A DNA stretch of 64,000 nucleotides from Dactylis glomerata (taxonomy: Eukaryota; Streptophyta; Magnoliopsida; Poales; Poaceae): NCBI GenBank assembly GCA_007115705.1, contig QXEO01002103.1, forward strand, positions 513,113-577,112, in the 5' to 3' direction. Each line of letters opens with the position of its first letter. Position 1 is the stretch's first letter. Made by a program: the position numbers and the translations under genes. Below, in pieces: positions 32,650-44,053 of this stretch. The notes beneath the pieces are model-generated. The model was not told the DNA's origin, searched no databases, and saw only the letters and a program-made list of their open reading frames with translations.

Positions 32650-34195
32650 TGATACGTCTCAAACGTATCTATAATTTTTGATGCTCCATGCTTGTTTTTA
32701 CACCATTTACCTTGTGTTTCGTTACACTTCGTGGCACTTTTATGCATTTTCCGGAACTAACCTACTAACAAGTTGCCACAGTGCCAGTTCCCTGTTTTCT
32801 GCTGTTTTTGTGTTTCAGAAAAGCTACACAGGAAATATTCTTGGAATTGGACGAAACAAAAGCCAGAAGTCTTATTTTTCCCGGAAGCTTCCCGAAGACC
32901 GAAAGAGAGCCAGAGGGGGGCCAGAGGCCGCCCTCACACATAGGTGGCGCGGCCCAGGCCCTGGCCGCGCCACCCTGGTGTGAGGAGCCCCTGGCTGCCC
33001 CCTGACGACGCCCCTTCGCCTATAAGAAGCCTCGGGACGGAAAACCCTAAGAGAGTCGGCAATTTTCCAGAAACAGTTCCGCAGCTCCGCCGCCGCCATC
33101 GACGAATTTCAGGGGACAGAAGTCTCTGTTCCGGCACCCTGCTAGGACGGGCAAGTGCCCCCAGAGCCATCTCCATCGGTCTCCATCGCCATCTCCGCCA
33201 TCTCTATCGACCTCACCGCCATCTCCATCAACCTTGCTGTCTCCTATGATGAGGAGGGAGTAGTTCATCCCCGGGGCTGAGGGCTCTACCGGTAGCTATG
33301 TGGTTCACCTCTCTCTCTCCCATGATGTGATCTTTATGTGATTGTGAGCTTTGTATCATGTTGAACAAGTAGATGTTATTATTCAGATATTATGTGTACT
33401 CTAGTGGTATTATTAAAGTAATCTATTCCTCCTGCCATGGTGTAACGGTGATAGTGCGTGCATCATGGTGGTACTTGGTCTAGGCTACGATTGTGATCTC
33501 TTGTGGATTATGAGAATAATTATTACTATGATAGTATTGAAGTGATCTATTCCTCCTTTCATGGTGTAATGTTGACAGTGTGTGCACCGTGTTAGTACTT
33601 GGTTTAAGTTGCAATAATATCTATCTTGAGTTGTGCTTTGATTTGGATATCTCTATGAGTGGTGTTTGTCAAGTACTTGATGAACTTTAAGGGGTGCTTC
33701 TGTAGCTACTACGCAATGATTAGTGTTGTTCAATAGGAGAATAATTCAGAGTACCATAGTGAAGAGAAGTTGTTTATTTGTTCAATTATGTTATATTGTT
33801 GGGAGTGTGTCCACTAGTGAAAGTATGATCCCTAGGCCTTGTTTCCAAGATTTGCACACCGTTTACTTGCTATTTTGTTACTTGTTTGCTCGCAGTGATA
33901 TTTATTTCAGACCACATTTGCTACTTATAATCATCACTACCACTTGTATTTCACTATCTCTTCGCCGAACTAGTGCACCTATACATCTGACAAGTGTATT
34001 GGGTGTGTTGGGGACACAAGAGACTTTCTGTATCGTAATTGCAGGGTTGCTTGAGAGGGATAGCTTTGACCTCTTCCTCCCTGAGTTTGATAAACCTTGG
34101 GTGATCCACTTAAGGGAAACTTGCTGCTGTTCTACAAACCTCTGCACTTGGAGGCCCAACACTATCTACAAGAACAGACGCGTACATAGACATCA
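32650..34195 (+). mobile_element. solo LTR B
   Basis: 1546 bp, TGATACGTC...ACATCA, with target duplication ACCCC at 32645-32649 and 34196-34200. It contains the perfect dyad (32933-32984) and the core promoter CGCCTATAAGAAG (about 33,018). The first few hundred bases resemble solo LTR D. No internal coding region, so it arose by LTR-LTR recombination. Confidence 0.92.
32933..32984. promoter_or_regulatory. 52-nt dyad upstream of the solo LTR B TATA box
   Basis: Outer arms CTCACAC (32933-32939) and GTGTGAG (32978-32984); inner arms GGTGGCGCGGCC (32943-32954) and GGCCGCGCCACC (32963-32974), all perfect. TATAAG follows at about 33,021. Confidence 0.8.
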
Positions 34196-34230
34196 ACCCC
34201 CTATACTTGTGGGTCATCAAGACTATTTTC

Positions 34231-34248
34231 TGGCGCCGTTGCCGGGGA
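34231..34248 (+). other. primer binding site of element A (tRNA-Asp)
   Basis: TGGCGCCGTTGCCGGGGA, 11 bp after the LTR, complementary to the 3' end of plant tRNA-Asp, the usual Athila primer. Confidence 0.92.
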
Positions 34249-34339
34249 GTGTAGCGCTATTGAAGAGTGGAATTGGTAAAGGTAACCGTCGCTGTGAGTA
34301 TTGTTTTTATTTTGTCTTTTATTTTTATTTTACTTTGCT

Positions 34340-36887
34340 ATGGAGAACTCTCCATTTGGTTTCCTATTTGGAAACACATCTACTACTACTGCTGCACATG
34401 TGGCTGAACCACCGCCGCCACCGCCTGCTGAAATTGATCCTTTTAAAATACCTATTAAAATTGTTGGGCGTATTATGGATAACTGCTATTCAGGAGATGG
34501 AACTGTCCATCCGGGTGATCACTTATTATTTATACATGAATTATGCGAGTTGTTCAGATGTGCAGGTATTTCACCAAGCCAGGTCAAGAAGAAATTATTC
34601 TCATTATCATTGAAAGGCAGAGCTGAAGAGTGGTATCGACTACTCCAAGATGGTCCATCTATGGCATGGGAGGATATTGTACCTCTCTTTTATTCCAAGT
34701 TTTATCCTCCAAGTGAAATTCATAAAGACCGTAACCGGATATATAATTTTTGGCCTCATGATGGAGAGAGTATTGCCCAAGCGTGGGGGAGATTGAAGTT
34801 ACTAATGCTCAAATGCTCCATTCATGAGCTCCCCAATAATATTGTTATTGATAATTTTTATGCGCGGCTTACTCTTCCTGATAAGGATTATTTGGATGCT
34901 TCTTGCTTTGGATCATTTACTCATATGAAAGAAGATGCTAAGTGGAAACTTCTTGACCGTATACAAGAGAATGCTGAAGGTTGGGAAAACGACAAAGGTA
35001 GGAAGTCAGGTATAGACTATGATTATGAATGCATTAAATCTTTTATGGGAACCAATGACTTTCATAGTGTTAGCACTGCTTATGGTCTTGATTCACAAAT
35101 ACTTGCTAATTGTCTTAAGGCCTTTGCCTCTTATCTTGATGTTCCAAAGAAAGATTGGAACAAATATCATGCGCCTTATAAAGACTCTATTAGTCATATA
35201 CCTGCTGCAGCTACTGAAGTTTGTACTGTTGATAGCATTGTGCCTGAACCTTATTTTGAGAAGACACCTTTCCCTGCTAAGGTAAAGAAGTATTCTACTT
35301 TGGTAAGTGTGTCTAATAAAAGTACTAAGAAAGCTGCAGAACCTGATGAGCAAATTACTATTAAGTCTCCTGTAGCTATATTAAAGGATCTTGTTACTAA
35401 AGATGTAGGGGATGAATATATTCTTTTTTGTGAAGATTCTTCTAACATTCTCTCACATCCTAAAAAGCATAGGAAAACAAGTGTTCCTGTTATTTCTGTC
35501 AGGATTGGAGATCATTGCTATTATGGTTTATGTGATATTGGTGCTAGTGCAAGTGCTATTCCTTTAGAGCTTTACAAAGAAATCATGCACGAGATTGGCG
35601 CTTGTGAACATGAAAATATTGATGTGGTTGTTCAGCTTGCTAACAGAGAGACTGTTTGGCCTCTTGGTATTGTTCGAGATGTGGAAGTTCTTTGCGGTAA
35701 GACTAAATACCCTACTGATTTTCTAGTACTTGGTAAGGAGGCTAGTAAAACTTGTCCTATTATTTTTGGTAGACCATTTTTGAACACCTGTGGCGCCGTG
35801 ATAGATTGTAAGAAGGAGAAAATCTTTACTAAGTTTAATGGAGAGTCTTATGAGTTTAATTTTTCCAAGTTTGCTAAGACTTCTTTTGAAAATGATACGC
35901 CTAATGAAAATTTTCGAGTTGAACAGCTTGCTTCTATTGCTCTTGCTCCTAATAATGCCTTGCAGCAATTCATGGAAGATCACGAAAGTGATGTTTTCAG
36001 CAAGGAAAGAGAAGAGATTGACGATATTATTCTTCGTCAACCACCATTAATCAAGCATAATCTACCTATGGAGGATCTTGGTACCACTTTGCCACCTAAG
36101 GAAGATCCTGTGTTCGAATTAAAGCCTTTGCCTGATAATCTTAAATATGCTTATATAGATGATAAGAAAATATATCATGTTATTATTAGCTCTAAACTTT
36201 CAGGAAAGGAAGAAGAAAGACTATTGGAGATATTGAGGAAACACCGAGGAGCTATGGGATATACTCTTGATGATTTAAAAGGGATTTCTCCCACTTTATG
36301 TCAGCATGCCATTAATATGGAGAAAGACGCGAAGCCAGTCGTGGAGCATCAACGCCGCCTAATTCCCAAGATGAAGGATGTGGTAAGAAATGAGGTATTA
36401 AAGCTCCTTGATGCTGGTATTATTTATCCTATTGCTGATAGTAGATGGGTTAGTCCTGTTCATTGTGTTCCTAAGAAAGGAGGTATGACTGTTGTGCCTA
36501 ATGAGAATAACGAGCTTATTCCTCAAAGGGTAGTACTTGGTTATAGGATGTGCATTGATTATAGGAAGGTAAACAAAGTTACTAAGAAAGATCATTACCC
36601 TTTACCGTTTATAGATCAGATGCTAGAAAGGTTGTCTAAGAAGACTCATTTTTGTTTCCTTGATGGTTATTCTGGTTTTTCTCAAATTGCTGTTAAGAAG
36701 GATGATCAAGAAAAAACCACTTTTACTTGTCCTTATGGAACTTATGCTTATAGACGTATGCCGTTTGGTTTATGCAATGCTCCTGCTACTTTTCAAAGAT
36801 GCATGTCTGCTATTTTTCATGGCTTTTGTGAAGAAATTGTGGAGGTCTTCATGGACGATTTCTCCGTCTATGGAACTTCTTTTGATA
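34340..36887 (+). pseudogene. element A gag-pol, part 1: gag, protease, reverse transcriptase core
   Basis: Starts at the first ATG after the leader. Gag spans about residues 1-330 (HPGDHLLFIHELCELFRCAG, SLSLKGRAEEWYRLL) with no CCHC knuckle. A retropepsin follows with catalytic D399 in CDIGASASAIP. Reverse transcriptase shows YRMCIDYRKVNK, FLDGYSGFSQI (about 774) and FMDD (D839, D840). The frame is open up to 36887, where two bases are missing relative to element C, shifting the frame just after the FMDD motif. Confidence 0.92.
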
Positions 36888-38326
36888 TGTTTGCACAACC
36901 TTGATAAAGTTTTGCAGAGGTGCGAAGAAACTAACCTTGTTCTTAATTGGGAGAAATGCCACTTTATGGTAAATGAAGGAATTGTCCTTGGACATAAAAT
37001 TTCTGAAAGAGGTATTGAAGTTGACAGAGCAAAAGTGGAGGCAATTGAGAAAATGCCCTGTCCTAGAGATGTTAAAGGTATTCGTAGTATTCTTGGTCAT
37101 GCTGGTTTCTATAGGCGGTTTATTAAAGATTTCTCTAAGATTTCAAAGGCTCTTACTAATCTTCTTCAAAAGGATGTACCATTTGTCTTTGATGATGATT
37201 GTAAGGAAGCTTTTGAAACTCTTAAGAAGGCTTTAACTACTGCTCCTATTGTTCAACCACCTGATTGGAATTTACCTTTTGAAATTATGTGTGATGCTAG
37301 TGATTTTGCTGTTGGTGCTGTTCTTGGACAGTGCGTTGATAATAAGTTGAATGTTATTCATTATGCTAGTAAGACTCTTGATGCTGCTCAAAAGAATTAT
37401 GCTACTACTGAGAAAGAGTTTCTTGCTGTTGTTTTTGCATGTGATAAGTTTAGATCTTACATTGTTGATTCTAAAGTTACTATTCATACTGATCACGCTG
37501 CTATTAGATATCTTATGACTAAGAAGGATGCTAAGCCTAGGCTTATTAGATGGGTGTTGCTTTTACAAGAGTTTGATTTGCATATCGTAGATAGGAAAGG
37601 TGCTGAAAATCCTGTGGCTGACAACTTGTCTAGGTTGGAAAACATTTCTTTTGATCCTATTCCTGTTAACGATAGTTTTCCAAATGAACAGTTGGCTGCA
37701 ATAAATGTAACTTCGCGAGACCTTCCTTGGTATGCTGATTATGCTAACTTTATTGTTTCCAAGTATTTGGCTCCAACCTTTACAGCTCAGCAAAGAAGAA
37801 AATTCTTTTATGATTTGAGGCATTACTTTTGGGATGACCCACATTTATATAAAGAAGGAGTTGATGGTATTATGAGAAGATGCGTACCGGAATATGAGCA
37901 ACAAGAGATATTAAGAAAATGCCATAGCAGTGCTTATGGAGGGCATCATGCTGGAGATAGAACCGCGCAAAAGGTTCTACAATCAGGTTTTTATTGGCCA
38001 ACCCTCTTTAAAGATGCCAGAAGGTATGTTTTATCTTGTGATGAATGTCAAAGAGTTGGTAATATTTCTAGACGCAATGAAATGCCTATGAGTTACACTC
38101 TTGTTATTGAACCATTTGATTGTTGGGGATTTGACTTTATGGGTCCTTTTCCTCCTTCAAAAGGCTATACCCATATACTTGTTGCTGTTGATTATGTTAC
38201 TAAATGGGTAGAAGCCATACCTACAAAGAGTGCCGATGGTGAGACTTCGTTAAAAATGCTCAAGGATGTTATTTTTCCTAGGTTTGGTGTGCCTAGATAT
38301 CTTATGACTGACGGAGGTTCTCATTT
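36888..38326 (+). pseudogene. element A gag-pol, part 2: RT thumb, RNase H, integrase N-terminal half
   Basis: Frame after the first deletion. Contains the RT connection (KCHFMVNEGIVLGHKIS), RNase H with IMCDASDFAVGAVLGQ and FACDKFRSYIV, the integrase H2C2 zinc finger (HSSAYGGHH ... CDECQR) and the first catalytic Asp in CWGFDFMGPF, then YLMTDGGSH with the second Asp. At 38326/38327 ten bases are lost relative to element C, causing a second frameshift in the integrase core. Confidence 0.9.
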
Positions 38327-39055
38327 GGTTTTAGAAAAACTCTTGCTAAATATGATGTTAATCATAGAATTGCTTCTGCTTATCATCCCCAAACTAGTGG
38401 GCAGGTAGAGCTTTCTAATAGAGAAATCAAGTCTATCTTGCACAAGACTGTCAATAGATCTAGGAAAAATTGGGCTAGTAAGTTAAACGATGCTTTATGG
38501 GCTTATAGAACTGCTTATAAGAACCCCATGGGTATGTCTCCTTATAAGATGGTTTACGGAAAAGCGTGTCACCTGCCCTTAGAATTAGAACACAAAGCTT
38601 TTTGGGCAGTGAGAGAGCTTAATAGAGATTTTAAACTAGCTGGTAAGAAAAGGTTATTAGATTTGAGTTCTCTAGATGAGTGGAGAAATGAAGCGTATGA
38701 GAATGCCAGGCTTTTTAAAGAGAAAGTCAAGCAATGGCATGATAAGAGAATTCTTAAGAGAGAGTTTCATGTTGGTGAGAAATTTATTTTGTATAGGTCT
38801 CGTCTCAGATTTTTTGCAGGAAAATTACTCTCTAAATGGGAAGGACCATATGTTATTGTGGAAGTGTACCGCTCAGGTACTATTAAGATTGCTTCATTGA
38901 AAGATGACTCTACACAAGTGGTGAATGGGCAAAGACTCAAACATTATATTTCTGGAGATTCTTATAATGAAGATGTTGATGTTATTGAAACAGTTTCTCC
39001 GGAAGAATTCATCCAAGACAAATTGCAGGTACCTGCAGAGTTCGTTTTCGAATAG
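38327..39055 (+). pseudogene. element A gag-pol, part 3: integrase C-terminal half
   Basis: Frame after the ten-base deletion; includes AYHPQTSGQVELSNREIK (catalytic Glu region), WASKLNDALWAYRTAYKNP and the C-terminal RLRFFAGKLLSKWEGPYVI module. No chromodomain. Ends at a natural TAG. Confidence 0.9.
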
Positions 39056-39172
39056 GTAACAGTTCTAGTCAGAGAAGTTTCGCGAAAAGTTTTTTCTTTA
39101 ATATTTTTACTGTTTCTAATAAATATGAAAAATCACGAGACGAAAACGGGCAGGAAAAGGAGTCCGTGTGCG

Positions 39173-39299
39173 TCTCACACATAGGTGGCGCGGGCCCACC
39201 CCTGGCCGCACCACCCAGGTGTGAGAACACCCTGGAACTCGTTTCCGTCCCGGTTTCCTCCTGTGATTTTGTTTCGATGTATAATTTTCGCCTATTTAA
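39173..39299 (+). promoter_or_regulatory. internal promoter candidate of the element A third ORF
   Basis: Dyad at about 39,174-39,226 (outer arms CTCACAC/GTGTGAG, inner GGTGGCGCGGGCC and GGCCGCACCACC with one mismatch), then CGCCTATTTAACCCCCCGG with the TATA element at 39293-39299, then a 95-bp leader to the ATG at 39394. The same dyad-then-TATA layout occurs in the LTRs. Confidence 0.55.
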
Positions 39300-39393
39300 C
39301 CCCCCGGAGTCCCCGAGGTCTGTATATCGTTTTCTCGTCGTGTTTTGTTTCGAGCTGTTTCTGTCAGGAGTTGATCTTAAGCTTGGGGGAGCC

Positions 39394-39921
39394 ATGGCCT
39401 CTTCAAGCGATGACAAGGAGAAGACACCTCCGAAAGATGACACCAAGGACTTTCGGCTGAAAGAAGAGGTTGAAAGTGAATACGAGGAGGAAGATCAAAA
39501 TTCAAGGCCAAACACCATGATTGCCAGCATAGGGGTGGTGACAGATCATGACAAGTTCAAGAAGAGTGCTCGCATAAGGACCGGAGGGGGTGTGCCGCGT
39601 CACACCTTAGCTCCACGGACATCTCCGTCAGGCCAAAATCCTTTCCATACTCTAATTCATGAACATCAGTTTCAAGAGGTGCCCAAATCACGATTACCCT
39701 CCGGCTGGGATATAGATCGTTCTAACAATGCAGGGATAGAAAGCTCCAAGAGTGAAGAAGGATGGTGAAATAATTCCAAGAGCTGGGATTCTCTTGCTGA
39801 CAGGTTCATGAACCGCATTGAGCACAATTCTGAGATAATTCGTAACCTCGAGCACAAGATTGATGATCTGAAAGATTTGATTGAGAAGCTTATTAAAGAT
39901 TATTCACCGCCCAAGGAGTAA
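39394..39921 (+). CDS. element A third ORF (after pol), interrupted by an in-frame TGA
   Basis: Function unknown; occupies the env-like position of Athila elements. 124 residues to TGA at 39766-39768, then the same frame continues 50 codons to TAA at 39919-39921. N-terminus MASSSDDKEK is acidic/charged; the middle has no recognised domain; the part after the TGA is a heptad-rich coiled coil (IRNLEHKIDDLKDLIEKL) ending PPKE. No signal peptide or membrane segment. Element C has an ORF with the same first and last residues but a different middle. Confidence 0.65.
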
Positions 39922-41603
39922 TTTGTCATCGGTATAGGCATCCCCTTGGCTTGTTCCAAGCTTGGGGGAGTGCCGCGGTATCACATCATTACCTTTTGCT
40001 CATTTACTTTTTAAGTACAGTCATATCATGAATAGAGAAGTTATCTTATAGAATAGTTTGCAATTTGGAAGTATCCTCCTTAGTTGGTTATCTATGTATC
40101 CCTTGGTGTGAGTTGCGGTAATAAAATATTAATGAGAAGATTTATCGTTTACTTTCCGCGCAATTTATGTTAGTTTGCAATCTCTCTTGTATGACTAGTC
40201 TTGTTGATTGGTATTGGTATCACTTTGGGAGCATGAGTAAATTTAGTTGGTTTTGGCAAACCTAGCTTGGTCAGTAGCAACTTTACCTTGAGGTTTGAGT
40301 AGAAAAGAATAAAGAAGTGCTTGTAGTTACATCCCTTCAGTTTTCCTTATGTTTGGCTTATAAGCATTGTTATTCCTGAAGTCAAAATCATTGTACCTTC
40401 AAGGGAGTTTGCATGATTGTTCGTATTATATGTATGCTTGTTTGTTACATGCAACTCTTATGCTTGCTACCCAGCCTTGCTAGCCAAAAACCTGTACTGA
40501 GAGGAAATACTTCTCGTGCATCCAATTCCCAAAAGCCAAGTCACTTCCAAAGAGTCCACTATAAATTCCTATGCATGGTATTTCAAGCCATTCCAAGTAA
40601 ATTTTCATGTGCTACCTTTCAAAAAAAAACCTTCAAACACTTCTCATTTTGTGCCACTGTTTTTAGCTCATGAGGACGTAGTGGATGGGTTTGTTATCTT
40701 CCATACTAAATTGAGTACCCCTCGACAAGGCAGCTTCATCTGCTCATCATTAATTTTGCAAGGGAGCTGGTCAGACCATTATAATCTTAAAAAAAAGCAC
40801 TCCTCTATGTTATGTGAAAGTTTGGTCGGTACCCGATGGAATCGGTTAGCCATGGTTTGAGAAAGGAAAAAAGGTGGGGAGGAGTGCAAAGCTATAAAAG
40901 AGCACCAATGTGCCAATTAATCAAACATCTCGGAACCGCTCTCACTTGTTTAGTATGGAAGATATCAAGAACTCCGTTGCTAGTCGTTGACAAAAGCAAC
41001 CACCTCTCAAAACAATTTTTACCTCTGTTTTACAAATGAAAAGCTCTAGCACATGTTTAATCCCTGCTTCCCTCTGCGAAGGGCCTATCTTTACTTTTAT
41101 GTTGAGTCAACCTATTTCCCTCTATCTAAAGCAAGCATTTGAGTTGTTATGTTTCACTCATCCATATGTTGATCTGTTTAATCATGTTTACTATCTTCCT
41201 TGTTTTGTATAATGCTTTTGTCTGAAGGAATATATCTTTGAAAGCTTTCTATGAATGCAAAAGTTTACCTTGTTGAGCATATGGTCTTTGCTATATTAGC
41301 GCTGTTTCAAAAGGCTCCGTTTAAAAGAAAGAATAGCTTGTTCATCATTCTTTGACCAAGAACTAAGGTTTTCCATTGCCAATTATAGTTTACCTTATGC
41401 ATCTTTACATGTGATTCCCTTCTACCCATTGCAAGTCTATATCTTATAAAGGGAAGTTGCTGTCTATTATAATTTGTGCCTTGGTGAATGTGATGCTTCT
41501 TGTCCGTATTTTGATTATCGACACTTCACTCCATAAACCTGTGGTCATGTTTACCGAGTTTAGTTTTCGCTTGGGGACAAGCGAGGTCTAAGCTTGGGGG
41601 GGT
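39922..41603 (+). other. 3' untranslated region and polypurine tract of element A
   Basis: Non-coding. AAGCTTGGGGG occurs just before the third ORF, after it (about 39,959) and as the functional tract AGCTTGGGGGGG at 41591-41602 beside the 3' LTR. Short open frames have no domains. Confidence 0.8.
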
Positions 41604-43114
41604 TGATACGTCCATTTTGCATCACTATTTTGTATCATAATTTACTGTTATTCATTGATATATTTCATATTTAGAGTTGATACTTATGTTATTTCCTTTG
41701 TTTTCACATGTTTGATGATCATTTGAGGATTTGCTGCCGGAGTCAGGATTCTGCTGGAAAAAGGACCATCAAGGGACCATATTTTGAAGATCAGGAAAAT
41801 TCCAGAAAAATACCAGGAAATTATATTTTCCCAGAAGACTTAGGAAGCCAGAAGGAGGAGTCGAGAGGAGCCAGGAGGGGCCCTCACGCGAGGGTGGCGC
41901 GGCCTGGCCCCTGGCCGCGCTAGCCCTGTGTGAGGCCGCCCTGGCCCACCTCTGGTCTCGCCCCTTCGCGTACTTCATCGTGCCCGAAAACCTAAGTCAG
42001 GGGGGAGGCTCAGAGTTAGACACCGCCGCCTCTGCGGGACGGAAAACACCAGAGAGAGAAAAGCTCTCCGGCAGGCAGAAATCTACCGGGGAAATTCCTT
42101 CCCGGAGAGGGGAGATCATCGCCATTGTCATCATCATCGCACCGGACTTCATCGGGATCATCATTATCATCATCTCCATCACCAACACCTTCATCTCCAC
42201 CATCACCACGCCATCCCGCTGTAACATCTTGAGTTGGATCTTGTTATATTCATAGGGGAAACTTTCCCGGTGTTGATTACTCTTGTAGTTGATGCTATTG
42301 AGTGGAACCGTTGAATTAAGGTTTATGTTCAGATTGTTATTTACCATTATTTCACCTCTGATCATGATCCATATGATGTCTTGTGAGTAGTTCGTTTAGT
42401 TCTTGAGGACATGGGAGAAGTCAAGATGTTAGTAGTGAATTATTGTTGAGAAATATTTAATGGTTTGATATTGTTGTGGTGCTATTTCACTAGTGGTGTC
42501 ATGTGAACGTCGACTACATGATACTTCACCATTTATGGGCCTAGTGAGATGCATTGTGTATTTGGCTATCAATTGTGGGGTTGCTGGAGTGACAGAAACC
42601 TAAACCTCCGTTGGGAAACCTTTGCATCAGGGAGCATAGGATCTTAGAGTTTAAGGCTGTGGTTAGATTTATCTTAATTACTTTCTTGTATTTGCAGATG
42701 CTTGCAAGGGGTATAATCACAAGTGTGTATTTATCCTAGTAAGGGTAGTGCGCTAGCACAGGTTCACCCCCATAACACCTATCAAACCAATAAAGACTAT
42801 TGGCTTTATGAAGCGAAAGCTCTTGACAGAAACTCCCGTGTGTCCTCGAGAACGTTTGGTTATTATAAGTTACACAACCGGCTTGTCCTTTGTTGAAGAA
42901 AGGATTGGGCCACTTGCTGCAATTGTTACTACTGTTCTTTATTTACTCGCACTTTATTTACTCGTATTACCAAATACCCCTGAAAACCTATTTGCTAGTA
43001 TTTACAGTGAATCCTTGATCAAAACCACTCATCAACACCTTCTGCTCCTCGTTGGGTTCGACACTCTTATTTATCGAAAGTACTACGATACACCCCTATA
43101 CTTGTGGGTCATCA
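41604..43114 (+). repeat. 3' LTR of element A
   Basis: 1511 bp TGATACG...GTCATCA. Nearly identical by eye to the 5' LTR, indicating a young insertion. Dyad at about 41,883-41,935. Confidence 0.95.
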
Positions 43115-43356
43115 GTGTGCGGAAAGTAAACGATAAAACTTCTCATTAATATTTCATTACCGCAACTCACACCAAGGGATACATAGATAACCAACTAAGG
43201 AGGATACTTCCACACTGCAAACTATTCTATAAGATAACTTCTCTATTCATGATATGACTCTATTTGAAAAGTAAATGAGTAAAAGATAATGATGTGATAC
43301 CACGGCACTCCCCCAAGCTTGGAACAAGCGAAGGGGATGCCAATACCGATGACGAA
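43115..43356 (-). other. element C 3' untranslated region, right of element A
   Basis: Starts with the GTGTG target copy; homologous in inverted orientation to 39,922-40,140 of element A. Non-coding. Confidence 0.8.
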
Positions 43357-43713
43357 TTACTCCTTTGGCGGTGGTGGGATCATCCTTGGGTCAATGAGAT
43401 GTTCCAGCATCCTGCGAAGCCTGAGATTCTCTTCTTGAAGTATATGTATCTCCCTCTCTAGAACTCAATATTGGGCACAAAGCTCGTCAGTGACCAGCAT
43501 ACCCTCTTTAATTATAGGCATGAAATTTAGATCCAAAACTGGGAACGTTGGTCCCCGCATATTATGAGAAAAGGCACGTCCAGCATTCATTGATCCTACA
43601 AAAGTAGAGTTTCTCGCCCTTGATCTTCCAACCTCCCGTTCCTCCTTCAGCTTGGGGTCTTGGTGGTCCTCTTCCCTAGGCCTTTTGCCCTTGTCGTCGC
43701 TTGAAGGAGCCAT
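43357..43713 (-). CDS. element C third ORF, interrupted by an in-frame TGA
   Basis: Minus-strand ATG 43713; 82 residues to TGA at 43465-43467, then 35 more codons to TAA at 43357-43359. N-terminus MAPSSDDKGK matches element A; after the TGA comes a coiled-coil segment (LEREIHILQEENLRLRRML) and the shared PPKE ending. The middle does not resemble element A. Function unknown. Confidence 0.6.
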
Positions 43714-43809
43714 GATCCGCCCAAAACTAAGAACAATCTCCTGACAAAAACAGCTTGAAACAAAAACACGACGAGAAAATGATATACAGACCTCGAGTAA
43801 TCCGGGGGG

Positions 43810-43936
43810 TTATATAGGCGAAAATTATACATCGAGATGAAATCACAGGAGGAAACCGGGATGGAAACGAGCTCCGGGGTGGTCTCACCACAGGGCGGCG
43901 CGGCCTGGGGTGGGCTCGCGCCCCCTGGTGGTGAGG
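43810..43936 (-). promoter_or_regulatory. internal promoter candidate of the element C third ORF
   Basis: Minus strand: dyad (43,881-43,936) with outer arms CTCACCAC/GTGGTGAG, then CGCCTATATAACCCCCCGG with the TATA at 43816 to 43810, then about 97 bp to the ATG. Same architecture as in element A; the outer arms differ in sequence but remain complementary. Confidence 0.55.
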
Positions 43937-44053
43937 AGCCACCGGACTCCGTCTCCTGCCCGTTTTCGTCTCGTGATTTTTCATATTTAGCAAAAACAAT
44001 AAAAATATTAATAGAAAAGTTTTTCGCGAACCTTTTCTGACTAGAACTGTTAC

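Larger units (their letters stand above)
31160..34219 (+). repeat. 5' LTR of element A, split by solo LTR B
   Basis: LTR sequence at 31160-32649 and 34201-34219. Excluding B and one target copy it is about 1509 bp, against 1511 bp for the 3' LTR. Open frames inside are LTR sequence shared by all four copies, not genes. Confidence 0.93.
31160..43114 (+). mobile_element. Athila-like Gypsy element A (full length), nested in element C
   Basis: 5' LTR 31160-34219 (enlarged by solo LTR B), primer site, gag-pol, third ORF, polypurine tract, 3' LTR 41604-43114. Exact target duplication GTGTG (31155-31159, 43115-43119). Same family as C, opposite orientation. Without the insertion it would be about 10.4 kb. 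It retains the family's coding order but pol has two small frame-shifting deletions. Confidence 0.94.

Noticed and set aside
40516..40860. 114-codon frame in the element A 3' region
   Set aside because: Homologous region of element C is closed and no motif is seen; untranslated retrotransposon DNA.
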